This document shows, in pieces, positions 48,351 to 60,035 of a stretch of DNA of 64,000 nt. This DNA comes from Ulota crispa (lineage: Eukaryota; Streptophyta; Bryopsida; Orthotrichales; Orthotrichaceae). The stretch is from the NCBI GenBank assembly GCA_963920765.1, contig OY987244.1:4466501-4530500 (forward strand). The letters run 5' to 3'. A model generated the notes under the pieces. That model made no database searches. It worked only from the letters and a program-made list of their open reading frames with translations, and had not been told where the DNA came from. Positions within the stretch are counted from its first letter, which is position 1. Every line of letters starts with the position of its first letter. A program made the position numbers and the translations under genes.

Positions 48351-48603
48351 CGTCCTTCCGTCGTCCTTCCGTCGTCCTTCCGTCGCCCTTCCGTCGCCCT
48401 TCCGTCGTCCTTCCGTCGTCCTTCCGTCGTCCTTCCGTCGTCCTTCCGTCGTCCTTCCGTCGTCCTTCCGTCGTCCTTCCGTCGCCCTTCCGTCGCCCTT
48501 CCGTCGCCCTTCCGTCGCCCTTCCGTCGCCCTTCCGTCGCCCTTCCGTCGCCCTTCCGTCGCCCTTCCGTCGCCCTTCTGTCGCCCTTCTGTCGCCCTTT
48601 CGT
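48351..48603 (+). repeat. 11-bp minisatellite upstream of the ANKRD39-like gene
   Basis: About 23 copies of CGTCCTTCCGT or CGCCCTTCCGT. Copies with T or C at the third base occur in blocks, and the last copies drift (CTTCTGT, TTTCGT). Because 11 is not a multiple of 3 and no unit contains a stop in any phase, all three plus frames read the same 11-residue repeat (RRPSVVLPSPF). The minus strand reads GRRKGDGRATE. The array ends about 170 bp before the start codon, in the leader or promoter. Confidence 0.95.
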
Positions 48604-48774
48604 CATCGACTTCGTCGGAACGTCGCCGCTGCTAATCGCACTAGCAAGCAGGATCTCCGTCTCGAAAAGCACGCCCTCTGTCGAAATCGGTGCTTTGGCA
48701 TGGCCAGATCGATCGAGGGATTGATGCGATCACAGCAACAGAGGAGCCCCTGAGGAGCCCCTGAGGGAGAGACC

Positions 48775-51700
48775 ATGACGAGCAGCATGGGGAAGAAGGG
48801 CGTGACCGCAGGCTACTGCAACTGTTGCGTCGGAGGCGCGCACGCCGGCGTCACGGCGTCCCTTGACGAAATGGATTTCCACAGGAGCTTGTCGGGTGCA
48901 GCGCAAGCGGGGGACGTAGGGCGCATGCGAGGATTGTTATCTCGGGGTGCCAAAGTGGATGGAGATGGCGACGACTCAGGCTACGCTCCTCTGCATTACG
49001 CTGCTCGCCACGGCCATTCTCAAGCCTGCCTTCTCCTCCTTCAGGTCTGCTCCATCTCCTGCCATGCATTCAACAATTCGCATAACTTCACAAACCTTAT
49101 TCGGATCAGTTTGTTTGTCGATTTACACTTCGCTATTTTGATTACAAACAGAGTGAAGCACGAACATAATTTAGTTTCCAATTTATCACGAAGATTTGGC
49201 AAACCCTAATTTGAACGTCAAGCAAGATTTTGCTTGAAAAATCATGCTCCTCTCTGCATTTCGCTGCACATCATGGCCACCTTGAAGTTTGCTTTTCTTC
49301 TCCTTCAGGTGTTCAATGCCTTGCCATGCAGCCACAATTTGTATAACTTTACGAACCTTATTAGGTTTAGTTTGTTTGTCGATTTGCGCTTCGCTAATTT
49401 GATTCCAAACAGAGTGAAGCAAACAAGCTTAATTCAAACATAGTTTGGTTTCCAATTTGTCACGAAGATTTGGAAAACCCTAATTTGAACGTCAAGCAAG
49501 GTTTTGCTTGTAAAATCACGCTACGCTCCTCTGCATTTCGCTGTACATCATGGCCACCTTCAAGTTTGCCTTCTCCTCCTTCAGGTGTGCTCCATTTCCT
49601 GCCATGCATTCAACAATTTGTATAACTTTACGAACCTTATTTGGCTTAGTTTGTTTGTCGATTTGTGCTTCGAACGAGTTATTCATTAATTTGGGAAAAC
49701 GATGGGTACCATTTTGTACCTCACCTTAATCCAAAATAGTCACATTAATTTAAATTCAAGAGGTCACCTTAAACCTAGTTAATGAACTTCTGTCCAAAAT
49801 TTCAGAAGTTAATGAACTTTCTGTCCAAAAAGAGCGTATTTTTGGAAGACATGTATCTCATTTCATTGGAAAACAGTCAATGGATTCCCAATTCGATGAG
49901 TATGACGTTCTTTGGAAAAAAAGCCAGAAGTCCCACTTTGTACGCTTTTTCCCAAATTAACGAATAATGCGTTTTTGCTATTTTGATTCCAAACGGAGTA
50001 AAGCATCAAGTTTAATTTAAACATAGTTTATTTTCCAATTTATCACAAAGATATGGAAATCCCTAATTTGAAGTTCAAGCAAAGTTTTCCTTAATCGGAA
50101 ATGAAAAATCACGCTACGCTCCTCTGCATTTCGCTGCACATCATGGCCACCTTCAAGTTTGTTTTTCTTCTCCTTCAGGTGTTCAATGCCTTGCCATGCA
50201 GCCACAATTTTTGTACAGGTTTGCGACTTGTATTCGAATTGTTTCTATCATGGATTTATGCTTCGCAACCTCGATTCCAAGCAGAGTTAAGCCCGAGTGT
50301 GCTTTTGAACGTATAATTACCTTACTTAAATCGGCACTGGAAGCACATTTACTACTGATGAGGGAAGGCTACTCTTTCAGCATTCTCGCTAGCACGAGAG
50401 GCTTCATTGTTATGGTATCATATGCAAAGGTTATAAGGTTCGACGTTTTTTAGGTAGGTGACCTAAAAATGGCATAAGTTTTAATGTTTAAGAATTTCAC
50501 ATTCTCAAAATAATATTGAGCAAGATTTTAGGTCTATTGTCGTGTCGCAATTAGATATCTCCCGCTTTGTATGGTTGTTCGAAGAGCCTATCTACCACGA
50601 AGATGTGAGTCTTTAAACCCTAAACCTAATCTTTAAACGGGGCTTTACTGCAGAGCGGCGCTCAAGTGAACAGGAGGACTCGAGCAGGGCAAGCTACAAG
50701 TCTGCACCGGGCAGCGTACTCGGGGCACATCGAGGTGGTGAAGGTCCTGTTACAACATGGCGCCAGTGTGGAGTTGCAAGATAGTGACGGTCAGACTTGC
50801 CTGCATAAAGCATGTAAGTCTCTGATGCAAATTATGATCTAAGTGGCTTTATCATGTTGAATGCATGGTGTTCTTAGTTAGGCCAATCCATACAAATGCG
50901 TTTTCTCTATCTGTGAAGGTATTATTCAACTAAGGAGCAATTTTAGCTAATTGAATCTACTTATTGCATGCACACAGTGCGTATATTGGTGTTATATCTT
51001 GTTGATTAGCTTACAAGGAATTTACTTACATTTCTATAGGTTTATTTTCCTCCGCAAATTTAAACAAGTAAATTAATCTGCCTGTACAAATGGTTTGAAG
51101 CGCCAAATCTGCCCACATCAACCAAGTAGCATCAGTTAACTGAATTAAAAGCTTAATTCTCATTGGTCATCTTGCAAGTGTAGATACGCAATAGAGTAGT
51201 TCACTTTTAATGAGCTGATGAGCCTCAACACCCTAGTACCTAATAGGTGCTACTTGGTTAATACAGGTGTTGATGAATATGATTACAAAGTACGATTGAC
51301 ATTTTTTTCTTCTTTCCCTAGTGAAATCACTATAAAGTATTTGGTATGGCATTCTTTTACTGGTGTAGAAAGTGACTCCAGTTGTGTGATGAGTAGCGAT
51401 GCAGGGCCATATGGAGGTGGTGAAGCTGCTTACGGAATCGTGTCCTAGAGCTTGCGAAATTCTTGATAATCGGGTATGCTATCCCTCTACTTGAATGCTT
51501 GTTAAAATTCAAATTAAATATTGACTATCATTAGCAATGAATCTCTTTAAACTGTTGAATCCGCTGCACAAAGTTTGAAGTTGATTAGCGACATTTGTCA
51601 TGGGAGAGGCCAGTTTGTAGTGTAGAGAGCCCGGGTGAGGAAACCTATCATACAGTAGGGTTTCTTCCCAAAAGCTCACAGGTGAAGACCCTTGTATATT

Positions 51701-51990
51701 GCAAACCCTAGAGTGCAGAGCTGTGAAACCATCCTGCTTAGGGTTTAATCAGAAACTTTTTGAACAAGAAGTTCTATAGGGCTAATCAAATTGACCTCTG
51801 GCTTTTATGTATACGTTGGAGACCTCTATACTTTGGATAGAACTGCGTTGCCTTTGATACCTTGTTAAATGCAGATTTGCTAAGCAAGTTTTCCTATCTT
51901 AGAAGAGATTTATGACAGCTCCTTTTTGGCTGATTGCAGGGACGCAGTGCATTGCCTTGGAGGATGGCCACCAAATTTTATTCTTATTAG
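48775..51990 (+). CDS. ANKRD39: ANKRD39-like ankyrin repeat protein
   Basis: 185 aa from four exons: 48775-49044, 50654-50813, 51397-51473, 51940-51990 (TAG). Junctions are LLLLQ/SGAQVN, LHKA(S)/MQGHME and LDNR/GRSALP, all GT-AG and in phase. The protein has a short Cys-containing N-terminus (YCNCC), then DEMDFHRSLSGAAQAGDV and ankyrin repeats at about 36-68 (YAPLHYAARHGHSQACLLLL), 72-107 (TSLHRAAYSGHIEVVKVLLQ), 108-140 (TCLHKASMQGHMEVVKLL) and a short C-terminal cap. Order, motif placement and length match animal ANKRD39 (about 183 aa). Ankyrin repeats bind partner proteins; the partner is unknown. Exon 3 could instead start at 51394, adding one codon change (Leu-Ala for Ser). Intron 1 holds three decayed copies of the exon 1 end and a family C MITE. 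Confidence 0.88.
48981..50300 (+). repeat. Four tandem copies of the exon 1 end plus intron start
   Basis: Copies begin at about 48981 (functional), 49244, 49521 and 50114. Each runs from CTACGCTCCTCTGCATT through TTCTCCTCCTTCAG/GT into the intron (TATAACTTTACGAACCTTAT, AACCCTAATTTGAACGTC). Copies 2-4 lack an AG acceptor in front (AAATCACG), so they are not complete exons. Copy 3 still reads YAPLHFAVHHGHLQVCLLLL. Copy 3 is split by the MITE at 49673-49973. Confidence 0.85.
49673..49973. mobile_element. Family C MITE (C5) in intron 1 of the ANKRD39-like gene
   Basis: 301 bp; left AACGAGTTATTCATTAATTT, right AAATTAACGAATAATGCGTT, flanked by TTCG (49669-49672) and TTTG (49974-49977). The neighbouring tandem copy, reading GATTTGCGCTTCGCTAATTT, shows the uninterrupted target. 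Confidence 0.8.
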
Positions 51991-53870
51991 AATGATCTCC
52001 CTTTGAAAACTTCGGTTGCCAAATTTCATACCACTACTCCCATGTTTTGGGAGGAGTCTGAAGCAGCACATGTGAGAGCAAGTTGATTATTACTCGTGGA
52101 ATGGAAGGAATTCCGACACTACCTGACCTGCGGTTCTATAACGACTGTGTCTACGAAATCATACTCACTATCTTCGTCAGGTATCATTCGCAAGGCCCAA
52201 TTGTTGAACACTAGTTGAATGAAACTCTTTTGCAAAGGTTGCGTATTATTGAGCTTACCACTGTACACACTATTCTTTTAGTTTCAAGATTAACACGTAA
52301 ATAGCATCATCGTCCTAAGGTTGATGTTTCTGCTTGAAACTTGAAAAACAGTGTTATTTTGTGGAGAATTGTGCAATCGATTGCTTTTGAATCTTTGACG
52401 GCAAATTACCTTGTCTTTGAATGCTAGATTTGAGAAAAACTGACAAGTGAGTTGCTTGTAAGAATTGTTTATTCCCTCTCCTCTCCCCGGTATTGTTGGG
52501 ATTCTCTTCCACCGGCTAGATTGAATATCCCTCACTTATTTTCCATCGAATTTACATCTTTTGCCCTCAAAAGGAATCGTGAGTTGTGTTTCCATGTAGG
52601 CGTATTCTGAGGTGTCTGCTGTAAATTAAATACTACTGAACACTGCCGTGCTGGGTAGTGATGCTCTTCTGCTTTGAAATTGACGTGTTGATTTTGAGAC
52701 CCCACTCACTTCTGATCTATAGCTCATGATGTGTGCTCGTGTATGCCAGACCGGTTCCTACGACTCCTTTCTAGAGGGCATCTTCAGCGTGGCAGGAATG
52801 AGCAGATTCAGCTGACTACCCAAAAAGATCCATTGCCAATCATGTATGCAATAAACTTTATGACAAACTTTCTAGAGCGCTGTGGCAGACCTCCATGTCA
52901 ACCTCAAATGTTGCATTATTTGTCTGGTTGCCTCTTTGGAAATGCCGAGCCATTCTAGTCAACCTCGTAAACTAGTCTGTGGTGGGCCTCTGAATGGTTT
53001 GTAATCAATTCAGGAAGTTTAGTTACATTCTTTCTTCTCAAAAAGTGCAGAAGTTTGTCCTGGGAGGGGGAACTGGACCACAACAAGAGCCGGGTCACTT
53101 TGCCAGTGTCACTTCCTGTTTTTAAAACCTTTTTATGGAAGAATTTACAATGTTACGTAATACTTGTGTTGCTCTCGTTCAGTACTTTTCTCTTTTAACC
53201 CCTGAGCGCCCAGCGCTCAAACCAAGAAACCAGCCCGAAATGCACATGGTGGCATTCGCAAATTCACCAGAAATGCAGGAAGTTGATCGAAGCAAATTCA
53301 CCGTTGAAAAAGAGAGTCAGTTAGGGTAGGGTGCTCCTGGAAGAATTTCGAGATTTTTGACCGTGCTCTTTAGGATCTTATAATGGTCAAACTGTTTTGA
53401 CTGTGATAAAAAACACTTTGAGCGCATGGGTCCAGCACTTTCAAAATTCACAGCGGCTTGAGGAATGGTCGGATTGGCTCGAAATTTTTAGGGAGGGAGG
53501 GTGAGAGGGTTTATGAGAGACACCCAAATTTGCAGATCTTCTAGTCCAATTCTGAACCCAGGCGACATCTCCAAAGTTCATAGGGTGCTAGCTGCAGGTA
53601 CAGGCTTACATGGAAGTGTATCCGGGCAAACCCCACCCCAAATTGTCAGAATAGCCAAAAACTTGAATCCACTACTCTGAATAATGGTGACCACTCCCAT
53701 ATACGTCCTCAAATAGAAAATCGCCCATTCCCCTTCATTACTTCAAGGCCCCCCCTTGTACATACTACAAAAATAAAATTTAGAAAAGCCACAACCAAGC
53801 CAGAATTTGGATTTTTCAAATCGAGAGGGGCCATATTTTGTCCCCAAGGGCGCTCAAGGGTTAACCCTAA
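51991..53870. other. 3' flank of the ANKRD39-like gene, no further gene recognised
   Basis: Less AT-rich than average and free of the MITE families. It could include a long 3' untranslated region. The plus frames at 52731-52958 and 53135-53329 have no recognised domain. Confidence 0.35.
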
Positions 53871-54582
53871 AGGACCACTTGTCCCTACGGGGGACAAATG
53901 GAATTTCAAGCATGTATTTATGGCTAAACTACTTTGTGTAATTTTTTGAAACTTTTATGGAAGATGGGGAATTCAAAGATTTGTGTGGTCATCTAATTTT
54001 TTCCTCATTCTGACATTATTGAAGATGTTAAATATGAATATACGAGAATTCTAGTTCGGCGGGCAGCCCAAAAACTTTTTCAAAAATTGCATTTCTTTTA
54101 AATAAAAATTTGAGGTTAGTTCTTTAGACTTGCTTATATGGAAGCTTTGAATGATTGAATTCTAATGGATGAGATGAAGGTTATGAGAAGTTTTAGTTTG
54201 CGGGTAGGTGTGAAAAATCTCAAAAATATGCCTACATGCAATCTAAACTTCTCATAACTTTTATCTCATCAATTAGAACTGAATGATTCAAAGCTTCCCA
54301 CTTATACATAAGTTTAAAGAATGAACCTCAAATTTTTATTTTAAAAAAGTGCAATTTTTAAAGAAGTTTTTGGGTTGCTCGCTGAACTAAAATTCTTGTA
54401 AATTCATTTTTAACTTCTTCAATAAATGTTAAAATGAGGAAAAAATTAAATGACCACACAGATTTTTGAATTCCCCATCTTTTATAAAAATTTCAAAAAA
54501 TTACACAAAATAGTTTAGTCATAAGTACATGCCCAAAATCCCATTTGTCCCCCGTAGGGACAAGTGGTCCTTTAGGGGTTAA
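53871..54582. mobile_element. Family D hairpin element (D6)
   Basis: 712 bp; TTAACCCTAAAGGACCACTT at the left is mirrored by AAGTGGTCCTTTAGGGGTTA at the right. The halves are inverse copies of each other, as in D4, with the centre near 54220. The outermost 25-30 bp pair almost perfectly (TTGTCCCTACGGGGGACAAA at the left). Confidence 0.85.
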
Positions 54583-55723
54583 AGTACCAGCTCAAGGGAC
54601 GATGAGACTTTTCATTGAGCAAGAAGAACGTGAACTGCATCACACCATGTTTTATGTACTTTATGATCGGTGAGATTGAAATTCATTTATTCTCTGCTAA
54701 TTGGTGCTGTTATGTATTTACTTGTTTATTTACTCGTTTGTTGTAAGCAAACTAGTGGCTACTTGCAACTGTCCCTACCCCAACTAGAAATGCTTAGTTT
54801 CTGTGTCTCCTTTTATACGTTTTTCTATAATTCTCAGTACAATTGTTACTGATTGATAGTTTCAAAATACTGTTGACAACCTTTAAGTGTAACTGTTTCG
54901 TAATCACAAGTTGTGATCTTTTCTATATAGAAGAATATCATGAAATTCTTTGATTTGATTGCCGTTGCTTTTGGAATGTGTCAATTTCATTTAGCACATT
55001 AACATTTTAAGGTATGAATATGTAATTGTGTGCTCCAAATGAGTCTTACGCTCCCATTTTAAAACAAGGCCAAAAATTATGATCCAAGGTTATTTGTGCG
55101 ATTTCTGAAAAACCAAGAACATCCGTACAAAGATTGCAAACTTCAGGGGTATCCATCAAATATTCCCTTTAAGATACTGGTCAATAGTTCGTTTATAAGC
55201 TTGGGATTTTATTGATAATCTCTTTCACAAATCTCAGTTGTCACTGAACCAGAACCTGCAATTTTTTTAATCATTAGCAAAGCTTGGAGGAGGGGTAAAT
55301 GGAATTCTCCATTAGGAAGAATGCTATGAAGGCAGCTCTGTAGTCCAGTCTGTTGAAATTTAGCTGGGGAACGTGATTTATTGTCGCAATCGGATAACTT
55401 GCAGCAAGGAACATGTTGGTACACATCACTTCTATGCATTTGCCCCTTGGCGAAAAAGTAGAAGCTAACCTTTAACACCAATGAACTTAACCCCACCCTT
55501 AACTTCACCTTTTAAAAACCATGCGTCCACATTTTGAAGAAAGTAGGAGCACCCAATATCATCAGTGTATCTAATAGCCTCACTTTCTACACAAGGTGTT
55601 TGTTTTTAGACTTAAATTTAGGTAAGAGAGATAGCTTATTGCTCTTGACCAAAATGATAAGTTATTTTTGGCTTACCTAAATGAAAGTTTTAGAATGAAC
55701 ATCCTTTGTAAAGATTGACCTTA
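54583..55723. other. Intergenic, one family L end
   Basis: A family L terminus lies at about 55080-55168 (GGGTATCCATCAAATATTCCC). The 99-codon minus frame at 55209-55508 is unrecognised and unsupported. Confidence 0.35.
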
Positions 55724-57113
55724 TTAACCCCTAAAGGTCCAAGTGACCTTGCGGGGGTCAAGTGGGGTTTTGGGCATGTACCTATGGCTAAATTACTTTA
55801 TATGATTTTTTAAAACTTTTACAAAAGATGGGGAATTCAAATATCTACGTGGGCATCTAATTTTTTCTTCATTCAAACATTTATTGAAGAATTTATGCAT
55901 GAATAACTAAAAAAACAAGGGAGAAGTGGGCAGCCCAAAAAAATGTGTTTTTTTAAAATAAAAATTTGAAATTGGTTCTTTAGATATTTATATTTGTGGG
56001 AAGCTTTAAATCCTCTAATTTTGATTGATGAGATGAAAGTTATGAGAAGTTTTAGTTTGTAGGTAGGTATGGGACTACAAAACCTCGATTTCTTTTGCCC
56101 CTTGTAAAATTTGGTGCTTTACTTTTTTGTGCTCTTTGTGTTTTTTTTTTGACTTTTTTTTTCCCAAGTTTTAGTAGACTAAGATTCCTTGGTTTTCACC
56201 ATTTGGATCAAAGTCATTTAGATTTCTCAAGTTTACATAAATCCTCCAATTTTGCCTAGTGTATATGCAAATTTAATGGCCTTTTAGCATTACAAGATTT
56301 TACAAAGTATGATTCACACCTTCAATTCATTTCAAAATTCTTTGCAAATGGAAGACTTTGGAGGACATAATACATTTTCTGGAAATGAAAGCAAAAGGTG
56401 GAAAACGCATAGCAAGGTGCAAAGAATCCAACTCAATGCGCTTTCTTGGAGAACCAATATATATTTTCTTTTGGGGTGTTGCTATGAATCTGGTGGATCA
56501 TCCTCATGGAGGAGGTGAAGGACGCACAAAAGGAGGTAGACCTTCGGTATCACCTTGGAACGCAGGCACTCCAAAAGAGGTTCACGGCTGGAACACAGGC
56601 CATATTGATAGATATATTGAACAAAGGTAGACTATAAACAAGGTGGACAATACTCACCACCAAAGAGCCAAGATTGAAGATGGCGCAAACATTGCAATTA
56701 AATAACGGTGCACAATCCGTACATTGCATCCCTTTGACTTTTGTCCAGTGATCAAATAAAATAAAATAAAATAATTCTTGGTCCCACACATACCTAACTT
56801 GGTTTTCTACATGGAAAAAAAAAAAATAGTTTTGCCTAGAGCATTTTTTTGATATAGGAGTGGTCAAAGGCTTTTGAAATTTTTGGGCAGCAAGAAAAAA
56901 CCTTTTTTTTCATTTCAAATATCAATATCTCACTCCTCTACTTCTAGAATGAGCTGATTTTTTTCCTACAAGTACCTCCCATAGTCTAGGACAAGATCTT
57001 ACAGTTGGATTTCCAAAAAAAAGCTTTTTTTCTTACCATTCTACTAATTCCCCCAAAAGTGACAGTTTTCAGTGGCTTTCACAAAAAAAAAGGGCTTGGA
57101 CCTTAGGGGTAAA
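55724..57113. mobile_element. Family D element (D7) enlarged by foreign sequence
   Basis: TTAACCCCTAAAGGTCCAAG at the left and TTGGACCTTAGGGGTAAA at the right (right TTAA mutated). It is about 1390 bp against about 925 bp for D3 and D5. The left (to about 56080) and right (from about 56775) parts match D3; the middle does not and carries the rpl2-like fragment. Confidence 0.7.
56475..56558 (+). pseudogene. rpl2: Fragment resembling mitochondrial ribosomal protein L2 (rpl2)
   Basis: The plus strand reads [20 protein letters not shown] followed by GRPSVSPW. This is the conserved C-terminal loop of ribosomal protein L2, in its plant mitochondrial form (the usual motif has P where this has L). 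Similarity stops after SPW (N-AGTPKE follows), and the upstream residues are not obviously L2. Only 28 residues survive, with no start or signals, so it is a non-functional fragment: mitochondrial DNA in the nucleus, or a piece captured by the surrounding D element. Confidence 0.75.
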
Positions 57114-57788
57114 ATACACTGTTGCTATTGGGTGCTCCTGCCTTACCCAAGCTTGATATGAGGAGCGCTAATTATATCGACAGGAATTGAACCCGAAAGC
57201 TCATGGGCCCTGAAGCAAGGCCAACAAACCCATCCAGCTGTGGATGTCATGTGAGGGTAGTGTAAGGGCATTTTAATTTGCACGAATCTGATTTTGAAAA
57301 CCATAGAGTAGTACTTGAAGTTCTAGGACATTGTGTGAACTGGCCCTTTCAGTAGTATTATGGATCTCAAAGCTCATTGGCTGGGTACAAAGATTTAGTT
57401 TACTTCGAAGGGACTTCTTTTACTTCTGAACCCAGAAAAGGGCTCATGCATTGGGTACAGACAAAGATGTGTGGCATGCCAGGAGCATGAGCCACAGGTG
57501 ACTGGGCTTTGTCGAAATCCAGTAGTACTTATAAATATGTGACTCACACTGTAAGGGAGTAAGGGACTAAGGGGAGGCCAGGTTCAAGTACAAAATAATT
57601 CAAAAATAAAAACTACAATTAAATTGAAAGGGAACCTGTGAAAGTGGCCCCTAAACTGATTGGAAAGTAAAGGATGTAAAAAAACTGGTCAAATTCTTAA
57701 AAGGACTAAGAATCAACTTGTGATTGACAAGAATCACTGGTTGATTTCAAACCCATCTTATGTGGATGGCTGTCCGCTTGACAATATA
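57114..57788. repeat. Possible tRNA-derived SINE remnant at 57140-57245 (minus strand)
   Basis: On the minus strand GGTTCAATTCCTG (57181-57193) is close to a Pol III B box, with TGGATGGGTTTGTTGGCC and GCTTGCTTCAGGGCCC upstream of it as in tRNA-related SINE heads. No A-rich tail or target duplication was identified. The rest is unremarkable. Confidence 0.3.
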
Positions 57789-57960
57789 CAGATATGTGCA
57801 TACACATATATATATGTAGACTATGTATGTATGAATGTGTATATGTATGCATGTATATGTACATATGTACGTACGTGCACGTATGTAACTTATGTAAGTA
57901 TATGTATGTATGGTTATGTATATGTATGTGTATGTATGTGCATGGAAAATTTTAGCTATA
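57789..57960. repeat. (TATG)n-type microsatellite
   Basis: Degenerate ATGT/ATGC/ATAT tetranucleotide run (GTATGTATGTGTATATGTAT). The 122-codon frame at 57660-58028 crosses it and is Tyr/Cys/Met-rich for that reason; not coding. Confidence 0.85.
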
Positions 57961-60030
57961 TGTTTTTCAATAAAACCATATACTTATATATTTATTCTAA
58001 AATTGCTGCGTCAAAAGCCAGAACTTGACGAAAGATTTGAAGGGGGATATCAAGCAAATAGTAGGGGTCCTTGTTTGGAAAGAAAAGATGGATCTTAAAT
58101 TCAAATTTTTTTTGTTTGTTCTTGTGCAAACCATTCGTAATAAGTTGCACCTCTATTTCGGACTAATGGGAAGGATTTTAGGCATTCATGTAATGGATTA
58201 CGATGACACAAGGTTTAATTTCTACCAAGAATGCAATAATTAGTATCTGGTTGTAAACTAGCATTTTTTTGACATTGGGAGATTCATGTTGGTGCAAGTT
58301 CTAGTTCGAAGGTGATGAGTTGGTTTTAAATTGGTTATGAATTCATGATAGGTAAAATCGTAGATTAGATAATTTGGAGAAGATAAGTGTGTTGACAAAC
58401 TGATGCATTCTTGTGAGATGAGGAAGATTGCCCAAAATACCTTGAAAAACTTCCAAAGCCTAAACTTCAATTGTAATGAATGGACTCCTTTGGACAGTCG
58501 TTGTAAATTCATTTTTGAAAAATGAAGTGCAAATATTTTCAATTGCGTTTTTAGTTGGATCTTTATCCTTTAAAAAAAATCCCCCTCAAATTGTAGGAAG
58601 TTCTTACCTTCTTTCCAACCATTCTAAATTTGAGTTGTTTTGAATATGTATACATTTGAAGATGAAATAAATGTTCTAAAAAAGCATGCTCTTGCATTAT
58701 CCTACATTTTTGCAACCAATAGAGATTGCCCCTCCTTTAAGGAAATGAGCAAGGAAACTTCCAAGAGGTAAGGTGAGCTAGTTCTTAGTCAAGTTTATTC
58801 CAATCTAGCCATTAAAAACAATGGCAAGCAAAAAAACCATCTAATTTGAGAACGTGTGAATAGTTGGATCTTTGCCTTTAATTCCCAATAGAATATTGGT
58901 TCTTCTTACTTTTGTGATTTGCAAGACCTGGTGTGAATAGAAATACCTCAACTCATGAAACAACTTCTCAAATAAAAAGTTTGTGATGTCCAAAAAAATT
59001 TACAACGTTAAATTGTATAGTCTACTAATAAATTACTGTACTTGAGCTAATTTTGTTTGGTTTGATCTTAAATTGACATAAGTACTAGATTCTATAACTA
59101 CTTTGTCATAAATCACAATGGAGTATGCTGTATTGACCATTTTTAGAAAAAATATAGCGTCCTAATCCTTTTGCTAGTATTTGTACAAACATTATTCAGT
59201 CACTCTACCCTGCATATATGGTTATTGTTATCTATTGTAAGACCACTTTATATAATTACTTGTCTAGTTTCAAAGGAGAATAAAAAGATTAGACTTTGTC
59301 AAAGTTGTTAAAATGAAGGAGGGAAAGAAAAAGGCATAAAAGGAGGGTGAAAAATCACAAGAAATTAAGAGTGACAAGGTGGAAAACGGGTTCAAAACAT
59401 ACTTGCCATTTTTTAAGTAATAAAAATAGGGGGCTTCAAACATCAACTTTTTCAGGTGACTTGCGTTGAGATTCACCTAGGTGAATTCACTAGTGCACAA
59501 CAAGGTGAGTCATTTTTGGAATTCACTCCTAACGTGATTCATGTTAGGAGTGAAATTCATAAACTCATTTTTGCACGGCTCATCCTCTCAAGTGTGTCAG
59601 AGGTTTAGACCCCAACTTGTGCACAAAACTCTAATAACAAACTCATTGGTGTGTCAAACTTTGAGCATACCAGTAAATAAAAATAATTCACTAGTGAGTG
59701 GAAGTCCTGTGAGGTGAGAAACTAGTAGACCAGATTTTATGTTTGAACCCTAATGTATTGTCAAAGTGGGGCTCATGAGGGCTGTGAATGTGAAAAGTGA
59801 GAAGCAGTTGTACCCCAGTAGGTGGCACATCACATCACAGCCATCCCATAGGGCTTGCTTGCTGGACCACCTATTTCTGCCAAAGTAATGCTCCAGAAGG
59901 AATTTTTTGAGTTGAATTATTGAATTATTGGTGGAAACATTTAACCCCCAAGGCTTGGTTGTTGAGAAACAATCACTTACAGCATGAATTGTATGGGCTT
60001 CGGAGATAGAGTAAGGGCCAATATTGGTTC
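57961..60030. other. Intergenic, nothing firm
   Basis: AT-rich. A short perfect-arm palindrome lies at about 59524-59554 (CACTCCTAAC against GTTAGGAGTG). No gene or named repeat. Confidence 0.35.
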
Positions 60031-60035
60031 AATTG

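Noticed and set aside
48259-48753. Long open frames over the 11-bp minisatellite as a repetitive protein gene
   Set aside because: All frames are open because the 11-bp unit has no stop in any phase; no frame is favoured and the ANKRD39-like start lies just downstream.
57660-58028. 122-codon frame rich in Tyr, Cys and Met
   Set aside because: Produced by a TATG/TGTA microsatellite crossing the frame.
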